Source of the DNA: DASUPK01 sp963815045
GTDB lineage: Bacteria; Actinomycetota; Thermoleophilia; Solirubrobacterales; 70-9
Length of the DNA: 64,000 nt
Assembly: GCA_963815045.1 (NCBI GenBank)
Contig: CAWFET010000004.1
Span: 286,812 to 350,811, forward strand
Direction: 5' to 3'
Shown: piece after piece, positions 33,674 through 42,174 of the stretch
Numbering within the stretch: the stretch's first letter is position 1
How the letters are laid out: each line of letters opens with the position of its first letter
Notes under the pieces: model-generated
What the model saw: only the letters and a program-made list of their open reading frames with translations
Databases searched by the model: none
What the model was told of the DNA's origin: nothing
Translations under genes and position numbers: made by a program

Positions 33674-34147
33674 CTTCTGCGCGGCGATTCGCGCGTCCGC
33701 CCGGCGTTTAGCGCCGTCGGTGACGAACCTGCCCCAGATGCTTCGGTTGCCCGAGACGAATCGATAGGCGCTCTCCGTCGCGCCGCTGAGCTTTGCCGTC
33801 CCCGCCGCCAGCGGGCGACCGCCGGGCAGAAGTCGCAGGAGCGGCGGAAAGCCCGCCCCCGCGGAGTGGACGCCCGACTCGTCGGCCAGGTGCCAGGAGG
33901 AGAACTGCCGGTCCCGCGGCATGTCGCCGAGGAGCCGGTTGGCCTCCTCCGTGCCCAGGGCCACGGGCCTGACCGCATGACGCCGATCCCAGGCGAGAAC
34001 CTTGCCCAGGCACCAGCGGCAGAAGCCGCAATCGCGGTCGTAGATGAGAATCACCTGGCTCAACGGGGTATCCCAGGCGCGGTCTTCGGCGCTAACCAGG
34101 GTGAAGGACGCAAATGGGGCAATCGACGGGACATCTCGGTTCAGCAA
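33670..34147 (-). CDS. DCC-family thiol-disulfide oxidoreductase (DUF393), frameshift near the end
   Basis: Small DUF393 protein named for its Asp-Cys-Cys motif, here ILIYDRDCGFCRWCLGKV (YDRDCGFC). The body continues with GTEEANRLLGDMPRDRQFSS and FVSGNRSIWGRFVTDGAKRR. The frame as given does not stop and would run antisense through the permease for 460 codons. Removing one G near 33690 gives the family-like ending RIARRS and a TAG at 33670. The start is uncertain (ATG 34147 or a TTG near 34063), overlapping the divergent gene at 34114. Confidence 0.78.
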
Positions 34148-34638
34148 TCTTCGCTGCTGAAGGGTCGGCGCGGCATCGGACGGTGCGGATCGCCGTCGCG
34201 GCCGGCGCGGCTCTCCTGGCCGCCTGGCTGATAGCGCTCGCCCTGGGCGTCATGGGCGGGTTCGGTGCGCTGCCCGGGCTTCCCGGTGCGCGCTCGAGCG
34301 GTTCGCGGGAGACGAGCTCTCCCGCGCGGCACACCGCCGCCGCCCGCACGCACCCCGTCGCTCGGGCAGCGGCGCCGGTTCAGACGGTCGCTCCGTCGTC
34401 GAGCGCGGGTGCCGGTTCCACGCCGTCACCGACCTCGCTTCCCAAGTCGTCGACCAACACGGCGAGGCCGCAGACGGGCAACTCGACGTCGAGCACCGGC
34501 AGCACCGGCAGCACCGGCACAGGGACCGCCAGCACCCAGGGCCAGAGCTCGGCGCACACGACGCAGACGACCGGCAAGCCGGTCGGATCGCCCGGCAATG
34601 GCTCCGGTGGCAGCGGTGCGCCGGGTCAGCTGCGCTAG
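34114..34638 (+). CDS. Ser/Thr-rich membrane-anchored protein upstream of the MatB-like gene
   Basis: 174-aa protein with one transmembrane helix (VAAGAALLAAWLIALALGVM, about 28-47) and an extracytoplasmic region made mostly of Ser, Thr, Gly, Pro and Ala (GSTGSTGTGTAS). Low-complexity tails of this type are often O-glycosylated or span the cell wall. It lies 9 bases before the deacetylase/glycosyltransferase gene and is likely co-transcribed, suggesting an accessory to polysaccharide export. No domain is recognised. Confidence 0.68.
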   Translation: MGQSTGHLGSAIFAAEGSARHRTVRIAVAAGAALLAAWLIALALGVMGGFGALPGLPGARSSGSRETSSPARHTAAARTHPVARAAAPVQTVAPSSSAGAGSTPSPTSLPKSSTNTARPQTGNSTSSTGSTGSTGTGTASTQGQSSAHTTQTTGKPVGSPGNGSGGSGAPGQLR

Positions 34639-34647
34639 GGCGGCGCG

Positions 34648-36810
34648 ATGACAATCCAGCTCGCCCGACTCCGCAGGCCGCGAAGCGAACAGGGGCGTCG
34701 CCTCGCGCGCAAGATCGAGCGGCCGCCCGCTCACTGGATTCTGCTGGCGGTGTTCGTGGCGACGTTGATGCTCCTGCTCCTCGCGGAGGGCCTCAGCGTG
34801 CACACCACCGGCGCGAGCGGGACACCCCCAGCGGGCGCCTCCTCGGGCGCTCTGGGCGACCGCAACAGCCCAGCGATGTACGTCGCCGGGCCGGGCGGCC
34901 GACTGGTCCCGCGAGAGGTCCCGGTGGGCCGAAGGATCGCCCTCACCTTCGACGACGGCCCCGACCCCCGCTGGACCCCCGAGATCGCCGACACGCTGGT
35001 CAGGCTCGGCGTCCCGGCGACCTTCTTCATGATCGGCGAGCACGTGGTCGAGCACCCCGGGTTGGTTGCCGAGCTGCACCGCGACGGCTTCGAGATCGGC
35101 AACCACACCTTCAGCCACGCCGACCTGGCCTCGGCCGGGAATCTCCGGTCGCTGCAGATCTCCATGGCCGAGAGCGCGATCTCGGGCGCCGCGGGAGTGC
35201 GCCCGCGACTGGTCCGCCCTCCCTACTCCGCGACGCCTCTCGCCGTGACGTCCGCGCAGGCGCAGGCGTACTCCGACGTCGCACGCGATGGCTACGTGAT
35301 CGCTCTCGCGAACTACGACGCGGAGGATTGGCGCCGGCCGGGCACCGAGCAGATCGTCCGCAACGCCACGCCCCCGGGCCGAAAGGGCGGAGTGATCCTG
35401 ATGCACGACGGGGGCGGCGACCGCTCCGAGACCGTGGCCGCCCTGAGCCGCCTGGTGCCGGAGCTGCGCGCCAAGGGATTCCGGTTCGTCGGGCTGAACG
35501 ACCTCCTCGGCGCGAGCGGGAACCAGGTCGATCCCCCGGCCTCGAGCAGCCAGCACGTCCGCGGCCAGCTCCTGATCGCCTCCCTGACCGCCGCCCGCTG
35601 GCTGACCGAGTTGCTCACCGCGCTGCTCATCCCGATCGCGATCCTCGCGATCCTGCGGGCGATCGTCGTGGTCGGGCTTGCGCGCATGCACGCCGCCCGG
35701 GTGCGCAGGCAACCCCACCCCGAGGGCTTCAGCCCGCCGGTGTCGATCGTGGTCCCGGCGTTCAACGAGGCGGCCGGAATCGAGCAGGCGGTCCGGTCGC
35801 TCGCCGCGTCGGACTATCCGGAGTTCGAGGTGGTGGTCGTCGACGATGGCTCGACCGACGGGACGGGCGACCTCGTTGACAGGATGGGGCTCCCCGGGGT
35901 GCGGGTGTTCCGCGAGCCGAACCGCGGGAAGGCCGAGGCCCTCAACACCGCCATGCGCAGGGCGAAGCACGACCTGATCGCCGCGGTCGACGCGGACACC
36001 GTCTTCGAGCCGGGCACCCTGGCCGCCCTCGTCCAGCCCTTTGCGGACGAGGGCGTCGGGGCCGTGGCGGGGAACACCAAGGTCGGCAACCGGAAGAGCC
36101 TCCTCGGCCTCTGGCAGCACATCGACTACGTGACTGGGTTCAACCTCGACCGCCGCCTCTATGACGTGCTCGGCTGCATGCCGACCGTGCCCGGAGCGGT
36201 CGGAGCGTTTCGCAGGGACGCGCTGCTCGCGGTCGGCGGCTTCTCCAGCGACACGCTCGCCGAGGACACCGACGTCACCATCGCGCTCGGCCGGGCCGGA
36301 TGGAAGGTGGTCTACGCGGAGACGGCTCGCGGATTCACGGAGACGCCGGCCTCGCTCGGCGGTCTCTGGCGGCAGCGCTATCGCTGGTCGTTCGGGACGA
36401 TGCAGTCGGTCTGGAAGCACAGGCGCGCCGTTCTGCGGCCCAGCTCCGGGCGGATCGGGATGATCGGCCTTCCGTATCTGATCCTCTTCCAGATCGCCCT
36501 GCCGCTCCTGGCGCCGCTGATCGACATCTTCGCGCTCTACGGGATCCTCTTCCTCGATCCGGTGCCGGTGATCGCCTACTGGCTGGCGTTCAACCTGCTC
36601 GTGCTGGCACAGGGCGCGTACGCCTTCCGCCTCGATCACGAAAAGCCGTGGGCGCTCTGGGCGATGCCGCTGCAGACGATCGTCTACCGACAGCTCATGT
36701 ACCTCGTCGTGATCCAGTCCGTGGCGAGCGCCGTCCAGGGGCTCCGGCTGCGCTGGCAGCACGTCGAGCGCTCCGGCGACGTCGAGGTGGCGACGCAAAC
36801 CCAGCGGTAG
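34648..36810 (+). CDS. Bifunctional polysaccharide deacetylase / family 2 glycosyltransferase (MatB-like)
   Basis: 720-aa fusion. After a membrane helix (about 29-46) comes a NodB deacetylase domain (about 95-290): RIALTFDDGPDPRWTPEI with the metal-binding Asp pair, FEIGNHTFSHADL, RLVRPPYSATP and ILMHDGGGDRSET. A central helix leads to a GT2 domain (about 365-600): VSIVVPAFNEAAG, VVVDDGSTDGTGD, AAVDADTVFEPG, EDTDVTIALGRAG and the QRYRW motif of processive synthases. Closing helices follow. Such fusions, like Streptomyces MatB, make and deacetylate a beta-1,4/1,6-GlcNAc-type surface polymer. Confidence 0.94.
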   Translation: MTIQLARLRRPRSEQGRRLARKIERPPAHWILLAVFVATLMLLLLAEGLSVHTTGASGTPPAGASSGALGDRNSPAMYVAGPGGRLVPREVPVGRRIALTFDDGPDPRWTPEIADTLVRLGVPATFFMIGEHVVEHPGLVAELHRDGFEIGNHTFSHADLASAGNLRSLQISMAESAISGAAGVRPRLVRPPYSATPLAVTSAQAQAYSDVARDGYVIALANYDAEDWRRPGTEQIVRNATPPGRKGGVILMHDGGGDRSETVAALSRLVPELRAKGFRFVGLNDLLGASGNQVDPPASSSQHVRGQLLIASLTAARWLTELLTALLIPIAILAILRAIVVVGLARMHAARVRRQPHPEGFSPPVSIVVPAFNEAAGIEQAVRSLAASDYPEFEVVVVDDGSTDGTGDLVDRMGLPGVRVFREPNRGKAEALNTAMRRAKHDLIAAVDADTVFEPGTLAALVQPFADEGVGAVAGNTKVGNRKSLLGLWQHIDYVTGFNLDRRLYDVLGCMPTVPGAVGAFRRDALLAVGGFSSDTLAEDTDVTIALGRAGWKVVYAETARGFTETPASLGGLWRQRYRWSFGTMQSVWKHRRAVLRPSSGRIGMIGLPYLILFQIALPLLAPLIDIFALYGILFLDPVPVIAYWLAFNLLVLAQGAYAFRLDHEKPWALWAMPLQTIVYRQLMYLVVIQSVASAVQGLRLRWQHVERSGDVEVATQTQR

Positions 36811-36820
36811 GCTGCGCCTC

Positions 36821-37753
36821 GTGGCAACGGCAAGCATGTGGGAGGAGATCGTCGACGCCCTCCAGGCCGTCAACGGAGGCCCGCACGCCGGCCAGCGCGC
36901 GGTCCACGCGAAGGGCATCGTCTGCACGGGCATCTTCACCCCCACCCCGGAGGCATCGAGGCTCTCACGCGCGGCGCACCTCCAGGGTGACCCCGTGGAG
37001 ACCACGATCCGCTTCTCGAACGCCAGCGGGCATCCGCGTGCCAAGGACGCGGACCCGATCGCCGGGCGCGGCATGGCGGTCAAGTTCCACCTGCCCGACG
37101 GCGAGGCGACCGACATCGTCGCCGTGCCCCTGGTCGTGTTCTTCGCGCGCAACCCGGAGGACTTCCTCGAGATGACGCGCGCCCGGATCCCCGACCCCGA
37201 GACCGGACAGCCGGATCCGGAGAAGCTGGGCGCGTACCTCGGCGCTCATCCCGAGGCCGGCATCGCCCTCCAGAAGGGCATCCCGAAGCTTGCCCCCACC
37301 ACCAGCTTCGCCACCTCCGACTACCGTGGGCTCCACGCCTTCTGCCTCGTCGACGCCGATGGCGGTGAGCACTGGGGCCGCTACACCTGGGAGCCCGAGG
37401 AGGGGACCTAGTACCTGACCGACGAGCAGCGCGAGGCCGCCGACCGCGACTATCTGGAGGACGAGATCCGCGAGCGCCTCGGCTCTGGCATCGCCCGCTT
37501 CACCCTCGAGTTCACCCTGGCCAACGACGGCGACCCGCTCGATGACCCCACCGAGGAATGGGAGGGCGAGCATGAGGTCGTCGAGCTCGGCGAGCTCGAG
37601 ATCACCCAGCTGGCGGAGGACCCGGAGTCACCCGAGGACCCGCTCGTCTTCGACCCCATGCGCCTCACCGACGGCATCGAGCCATCCGGCGACAAGATCC
37701 TCGCCGCCCGGCCGAAGGCCTACAACGTCTCGATCGAGCGTCGCTGCGCCTGA
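36821..37753 (+). pseudogene. Catalase-family protein interrupted by an in-frame TAG
   Basis: Small catalase-related (SrpA-like) haem protein of about 310 codons. The first 196 codons match the family: HAKGIVCTGIFTPTPEASR, ETTIRFSNASGHPRAKDADP, GRGMAVKFHLPDGEATDIVA and ATSDYRGLHAFCLVD. A TAG at 37409-37411 splits it, yet the same frame continues as YLTDEQREAADRDYLEDEI to FTLEFTLANDGDPLDDPTEE and ends NVSIERRCA-stop at 37753. One substitution explains the stop. It could be a nonsense mutation or a base-call error. The start is GTG. Confidence 0.85.
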
Positions 37754-38204
37754 TCAGTCTTTGAAGCTGAGCATGAAGGCCGGGTGGTCCGGCAGGATCC
37801 GCTCGACCTCCTCGTCGGACGCCTTGGCGTCGATGCCGAGGAACCCCTTCACCTCCCAGGACCACTTGTCCATGTAGAGGCGCATCAGCGGGAGCTTGTC
37901 GGCGTCCGGGACCTCCTCGGCGGTGAAGCGGCGGACCTTGCGGCCGCTGCGCAGCTCCCCCTCCTTGGCGACCCTGATGTTGCGGACCCATTGCGTGGTG
38001 CCGCGCGGGGAGAGCAGGTAGGTGCGGCCGTCGAGCTCGAAGGGATTGACCGGGTTGCTTCGCATCTCTCCGCTCTTGCGGCCGCGCACGGCGAGCGTCT
38101 GCGAGCCCTGGACACTCAGGCCCGAGCTTGTGCAGCCCGGCGACGAGCGGATTGAAGATGTTCTTCGTGAACCAGTCGGGGCGGTGGTAGACGACCTCGC
38201 TCAT
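37754..38204 (-). CDS. Deazaflavin (F420)-dependent nitroreductase family, frameshift near 38122
   Basis: About 150-codon DUF385/Ddn-type flavin-binding split-barrel protein that uses F420H2. The N-terminus reads MSEVVYHRPDWFTKNIFNP and LVAGLHKLG. An extra G in the GGGCC run (about 38122) shifts the frame, after which GRKSGEMRSNPVNPFELDG, YLLSPRGTTQWVRNIRVA and HPAFMLSF follow. Removing one base gives a continuous protein of normal length. The in-frame remainder would start at ATG 38089. It is convergent with the catalase-like gene, with no gap between stops. Confidence 0.82.
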
Positions 38205-38263
38205 CTCAACATCAGCCTAACGAGGTGGGGTTTTCGGCCGAGGGAGACGGGTACTCAGTCCGC

Positions 38264-38524
38264 ATGTCAACGATCGTGATCATCGTTATCGCAGTGGTCG
38301 TCGTGGCGGTGGTGCTGTTCGCCGTCCGGCAGATCGCGGAGAGGCGACGGATCGCCCGCGAGCGAGAGATGCGCCGACTCGAGGCCGAGGCGCAGGGACA
38401 CCGGTCGATGGCCGAGGGTCACCGCGAGAAGGCCGACGAGCTCCGTGAGAAGGCGGAGGCGGAGGCGGAGCGCGCCGACCGTCACGAGGAACGGGCCGCA
38501 GAGGTCCAGCCGGACCGGGACTGA
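38264..38524 (+). CDS. Small membrane-anchored charged helical protein
   Basis: 86-aa protein with one N-terminal helix (TIVIIVIAVVVVAVVLFAV) followed by a long Arg/Glu-rich helix (RRIAREREMRRLEAEAQG and DELREKAEAEAERADRHEE), a likely coiled coil on the cytoplasmic face. It is widespread in actinobacteria as a small unknown. I start at ATG 38264; the upstream extension is non-coding in character. It is followed seven bases later by another small membrane protein. Confidence 0.72.
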   Translation: MSTIVIIVIAVVVVAVVLFAVRQIAERRRIAREREMRRLEAEAQGHRSMAEGHREKADELREKAEAEAERADRHEERAAEVQPDRD

Positions 38525-38530
38525 TCGAGC

Positions 38531-38710
38531 GTGCGCAAACGCGGCGGTCCCGGCCTGCTCACGGTCATCTATCTGGTCGTGGGTGTCTTCGTCGCCGGGG
38601 ACCACAACTACATCCATCACCACACGATCGGGCAGATCGTGTCGGCTCTGCTGGCGATCCTGCTGTGGCCGCTGATTCTGCTCTTCGACGTCAACCTGCA
38701 CATCCACTGA
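38531..38710 (+). CDS. 59-aa small membrane protein
   Basis: A GTG-started frame of 59 residues: VRKRGGPGLLTVIYLVVGVF with a second helix IGQIVSALLAILLWPLILLF, joined by a loop rich in His (DHNYIHHHT) and ending VNLHIH. It fits the gap between two genes exactly and overlaps neither. The His-rich loop and terminal HIH are suggestive of metal binding, but nothing is proven. It may be co-transcribed with the gene at 38264. Confidence 0.65.
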   Translation: MRKRGGPGLLTVIYLVVGVFVAGDHNYIHHHTIGQIVSALLAILLWPLILLFDVNLHIH

Positions 38711-38730
38711 CGGACGAGTAGGTTTCGCCG

Positions 38731-39228
38731 GTGGCCGACGGCGACACGGTGATCAACTGGCCCGACGGGCATAGCCCGGAGGAATCGACGTTCCACGCCG
38801 TCAACGAGCTGCAGATCCCGGCGGAGCCCGAGGTCGTCTGGGCCTGGATCTGCCGCCCGGATCTCTGGGGCACCTACTACGGGAACGCGAAGTTCATCAA
38901 GCATCTCGGTGGGGCCTGGCCCAAGCTCGAGCTCGGCAGCCGCTTCCGCTGGTTCAGCTTCGGCGCGTTCGTCACCTCGGAGGTGGTCGAGTACGAGCCC
39001 GGCCAGCGCATCTCCTGGGACGCGAAGGTCATCGGCGGGCGCGGCTACCACGGCTGGGTGCTGAAGCGCCAGTCGGGCGGCACCTTCGTCCGCACGGAGG
39101 AGACCCAGAAGGGCTGGGGTATCCAGCTGGCCAAGCCGCTGCTGCGGCCGGCGATGGTCCGCGTCCACCAGCGCTGGCTCGAGGGTCTCTCGAAGGTCGC
39201 CGCCGAGGGCCCACCGCCCGCTCCGTAG
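38731..39228 (+). CDS. SRPBCC-domain protein
   Basis: 165-aa Bet v 1-like (polyketide cyclase/dehydrase type) protein. Hallmarks are FHAVNELQIPAEPEVVWAWI (first strand and helix), WPKLELGSRFRWFSFGAFVT, the strand EVVEYEPGQRISWDAKVIGG and the long C-terminal helix ending in HQRWLEGLSKVAAEG. The central cavity binds a lipophilic ligand; no specific role is evident. The GTG start follows the small membrane gene by 20 bases. Confidence 0.84.
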   Translation: MADGDTVINWPDGHSPEESTFHAVNELQIPAEPEVVWAWICRPDLWGTYYGNAKFIKHLGGAWPKLELGSRFRWFSFGAFVTSEVVEYEPGQRISWDAKVIGGRGYHGWVLKRQSGGTFVRTEETQKGWGIQLAKPLLRPAMVRVHQRWLEGLSKVAAEGPPPAP

Positions 39229-39258
39229 CCGGCCAGCGCCGACCACTACATTCAGTTC

Positions 39259-40773
39259 ATGGGCGTCATCGAAGAGCTTCGCGAACGCCTCGGCGAGATC
39301 CACGACCTGAGCCGGGCCGCTTCGCTCCTGGCCTGGGACGAGCGCACGATGATGCCCCCGGCCGGCGCCGAGGCGCGCGCGCAGACGCTCGCCACGCTGG
39401 CCCGCGTCCGCCACGAGATGTTCATCGCCGACGAGATCGGCGAGCTGATCGACCGCGCCCGCTCCGAGCAGGGAGACCTCCCACCGGGCGAGTCGGTCGA
39501 TGCCGACCTCGTGCGCGTGGTTGCGCGGGACTGGGAGAAGGCGCGGCGGGTGCCGTCCGATCTCCGCGCGGAGATGGCGCATGCGAGCTCGACCGCCGAG
39601 ACGGCCTGGGTCGAGGCCAGGCGGCGCTCGGACTTCAAGATGCTCCTCCCCCACCTCGAGCAGAACGTGGAGCTGACCAGGCGCTACGCCGAGTGCTACG
39701 AGGGCTTCCCCGGGTTCGCTCACACCTACGACGCGCTCCTCGACGAGTACGAGCCCGAGATGACGACCGAGCAGATGCGGGCGGTCCTGACGGAGTTGCG
39801 CGAGGGCCTGGTGCCGCTGGTGCGCGAGGCCGCCGGCAACGGCGCCGATCAGGCCGATGACCCATTCGCCGGCGACTTTCCCGCCGATCTGCAGCGCGAG
39901 CAGGTGGCGGAGATGCTCTCCGAGCTCCCGTTTCCCGAGGGAGCCTGGCGGATCGACCCGACCGCGCATCCCTTCGCCCTCTCGGTAGGGCGCGGCGACG
40001 TCCGTCTCACGACCCGCTACGACGAGTCCAACCTGGCGATGGCGCTGTTCAGCGCCATGCACGAGGCGGGCCACGGCCTCTATGAGTCGGGCGTCGACCT
40101 GGAGCTGCGGCGTACCCCGCTCTCGAAGCCGCGATCGCTCGGCCTGCACGAATCCCAGAGCCGCCTCTGGGAGAACTGGGTCGCGCGGAGCCGCTCCTAC
40201 CTGGATCGCCTTCTGCCGCAGCTCCGCGGGCGCTTCCCCGGTGCCTTCGAGGGCGTCGAGGCGGAGCAGCTCTACCGCGGGGCGAACCGGGTCGAGCGCT
40301 CGCTGATCCGGATCGAGGCCGACGAGGTCACCTACAACCTCCACATCCTGATCCGCTTCGAGCTCGAGCTGGAGATCTTCGAGGGCGGGCTGGAGCTCTC
40401 CGATCTGCCCGAGGCCTGGAACGCCCGTTACCGGGACTACCTCGGGCTCGAGGTTCCCGACGACGCCCACGGAGTCCTGCAGGACGTGCATTGGCCGGCC
40501 GGCGCGTTCGGCTATTTCCCCACCTACAGCCTCGGCAACGTCATCGCCGGTCAGCTCTGGGAGGCGGCCGGCCGCGATCTCGGGGATCTTGACGCGCGGA
40601 TCGCGGACGGCGACCTCGCGGCGATCGGGGAGTGGCTGCGGGAGCACGTCCATCGCCATGGGCAACGCCTCTCCCCCGCGGAGATCCTGGAGCGGGCCGG
40701 CTGCGGCGAGCTCTCGGTCGAGCCGCTGCTGCTCCATCTGCGCGACCGGGTCGAGCTTGCTGTTGGGACGTAG
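39259..40773 (+). CDS. M32 family metallocarboxypeptidase (carboxypeptidase Taq)
   Basis: 504-aa zinc carboxypeptidase of family M32, which removes C-terminal residues. The zinc site H268-E-A-G-H272 is in FSAMHEAGHGLYESG; HESQSRLWENWVARS supplies the third ligand and the family's HES(Q/G) motif. WDERTMMPPAGAEARA near the N-terminus and VHWPAGAFGYFPTYSLGN near the C-terminus are diagnostic. Length is normal. The protein is cytoplasmic, with no signal peptide. Confidence 0.95.
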   Translation: MGVIEELRERLGEIHDLSRAASLLAWDERTMMPPAGAEARAQTLATLARVRHEMFIADEIGELIDRARSEQGDLPPGESVDADLVRVVARDWEKARRVPSDLRAEMAHASSTAETAWVEARRRSDFKMLLPHLEQNVELTRRYAECYEGFPGFAHTYDALLDEYEPEMTTEQMRAVLTELREGLVPLVREAAGNGADQADDPFAGDFPADLQREQVAEMLSELPFPEGAWRIDPTAHPFALSVGRGDVRLTTRYDESNLAMALFSAMHEAGHGLYESGVDLELRRTPLSKPRSLGLHESQSRLWENWVARSRSYLDRLLPQLRGRFPGAFEGVEAEQLYRGANRVERSLIRIEADEVTYNLHILIRFELELEIFEGGLELSDLPEAWNARYRDYLGLEVPDDAHGVLQDVHWPAGAFGYFPTYSLGNVIAGQLWEAAGRDLGDLDARIADGDLAAIGEWLREHVHRHGQRLSPAEILERAGCGELSVEPLLLHLRDRVELAVGT

Positions 40774-40824
40774 GCGACTATTGCGAAACACGAGGTCGCA
40801 ATTTGCGGGTATGTTGAGCGAGCG

Positions 40825-41688
40825 ATGGCCGCGGTAGGGCGTCGGAACGGCATATACGGAGGCTGGACGCACGCGGGAAGCAATCGCGTCTTCGTCCGCG
40901 TGCCCACGGAGCTCAAGCGACACGCGGAGCAGCACTCGAACGGCTCGAACGGGAACGGGAACGGCAACGGGTCCGACCCTGAGCTGGACGCGACGCCGAT
41001 CGTCCTGGTCCACGGCCTCTCCTCCGGCCGCACGCTGAAGCCCCTGATCCGCGCGCTCGGCACGCGCCGTCCCGTCTTTGCGCCGGACCTGCCCGGCTTC
41101 GGGATGAGCGACCAGCCCAGCCACGCGCTCGACATTCCCGGGCTGGCCGACGTGCTGCGCCGCTGGCTGATCGACAACGATCTGGCTCCGGCCATCGTCG
41201 TCGGCGTCGCCTTCGGCTGCCAGGTCGCAGTCGATCTGGCCGCCGCCTACCCGGCGTCCGTCGACCGGCTCGTCCTGGTGGGCCCGATGTTCGACCCCGA
41301 GGCCCGGAGCCCGGGCCGGCTCGCACTGCGCTGGGCGCGAAACGCGCCACGATCGTCGCCCCGGCTCGCGCCCACGATCGTCCACGACTTCATCGACGCC
41401 GGCCCCTGGCGGACCGCACGCACCCTGCGGCAGGCGCTCGACGATCCGATCGAGGAGAAGCTCGGGGACATCGAGGCGCCGACTCTCGTGGTGAGGCCCG
41501 AGAAGGACCACCTCGTCCCGGAGGCGTGGACCGAGCGCGTGGCGGAGCTGATCCCGGACTCAGAGCTGGTCACCCTCCCGAAGGCCGCCCACACGATCGG
41601 CCCGAGGGCGGCGGCCCGACTGACGGCGCTGCTCGTGCCGTTCCTGGCGTCCTCGGACGACGCCGTCGAGGAAGCTGCGTCAAGCTAG
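40825..41688 (+). CDS. Alpha/beta-hydrolase fold protein lacking the nucleophile serine
   Basis: 287-aa alpha/beta-hydrolase fold protein. The oxyanion motif IVLVHGLSSGRT, the acid (Asp228 in RPEKDHLVP) and the His (His256 in PKAAHTIGP) are present. The nucleophile elbow reads G127-V-A129-F-G131 where GxSxG is expected, so the serine is replaced by Ala. The codon is GCC, more than one base from most Ser codons (TCC is one away). It may be non-catalytic or use another residue. An Asn/Gly-rich insert (SNGSNGNGNGNGS) follows the first helix. Confidence 0.85.
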   Translation: MAAVGRRNGIYGGWTHAGSNRVFVRVPTELKRHAEQHSNGSNGNGNGNGSDPELDATPIVLVHGLSSGRTLKPLIRALGTRRPVFAPDLPGFGMSDQPSHALDIPGLADVLRRWLIDNDLAPAIVVGVAFGCQVAVDLAAAYPASVDRLVLVGPMFDPEARSPGRLALRWARNAPRSSPRLAPTIVHDFIDAGPWRTARTLRQALDDPIEEKLGDIEAPTLVVRPEKDHLVPEAWTERVAELIPDSELVTLPKAAHTIGPRAAARLTALLVPFLASSDDAVEEAASS

Positions 41689-41694
41689 TCGGCC

Positions 41695-42174
41695 ATGGAG
41701 CTCCAGCGCCACCGCGGCCTGATCCGCCTCGCGTTGATCTATCTGGTGGTGACGATCGGCTGGCTCGCAATCTGGATCCTCGCGGCGCCGAAGGGGTTCT
41801 ACGACAGCTTTCCGGGCGGCGGCACGCACTGGGTCTCGGCGCTCCCCCCCTACAACGAGCACCTCGAGCGCGATTTCGGCGCCGCGGCGCTCGGCCTGAC
41901 GGTGCTGGCCGGCCTCGCCGCGTACTGGATGGAGAAGCGCGTGGTGCAGGCGGCCGCGATCACGCTGCTGGTCGCCGGCCTTCCGCACGTGATCTACCAC
42001 GCGACGACGACCTCGCACTACTCCACCGCGGACAACCTCGCGAGCCTCTTTGGCCTCGCCCTCGACGTGCTGGTGCCGCTGGCGGTGCTCTACCTGGCGA
42101 GCGACCGCGCCCAGGCGGGGGTCACGCGCGAGTCCGCGCCGGCCGAGCCGGCGGCTGCGCTCCATTCCCATTGA
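41695..42174 (+). CDS. Four-helix membrane protein
   Basis: 159-aa protein with helices at LIYLVVTIGWLAIWILAA, ALGLTVLAGLAAYWM, AAAITLLVAGLPHVIYHATT and LFGLALDVLVPLAVLYLA. Loops carry conserved-looking residues: FYDSFPGGGTHWVSALPPYN and LERDFGA. It resembles small uncharacterised actinobacterial membrane proteins with a central His (PHVIYH). Its final 53 bases overlap the convergent GGDEF/HD-GYP gene end. Confidence 0.72.
   Translation: MELQRHRGLIRLALIYLVVTIGWLAIWILAAPKGFYDSFPGGGTHWVSALPPYNEHLERDFGAAALGLTVLAGLAAYWMEKRVVQAAAITLLVAGLPHVIYHATTTSHYSTADNLASLFGLALDVLVPLAVLYLASDRAQAGVTRESAPAEPAAALHSH

Noticed and set aside
32759..34147. DCC protein as a 462-codon gene antisense to the permease
   Set aside because: Family similarity ends near 33690; one base removed gives a normal stop at 33670, whereas the extension is a shadow of the permease.
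34426..37152. 908-aa minus-strand open frame
   Set aside because: Antisense to the MatB-like gene; low-complexity composition.
38617..41511. 964-aa minus-strand open frame
   Set aside because: Antisense to the SRPBCC, M32 peptidase and hydrolase genes; no domain visible.
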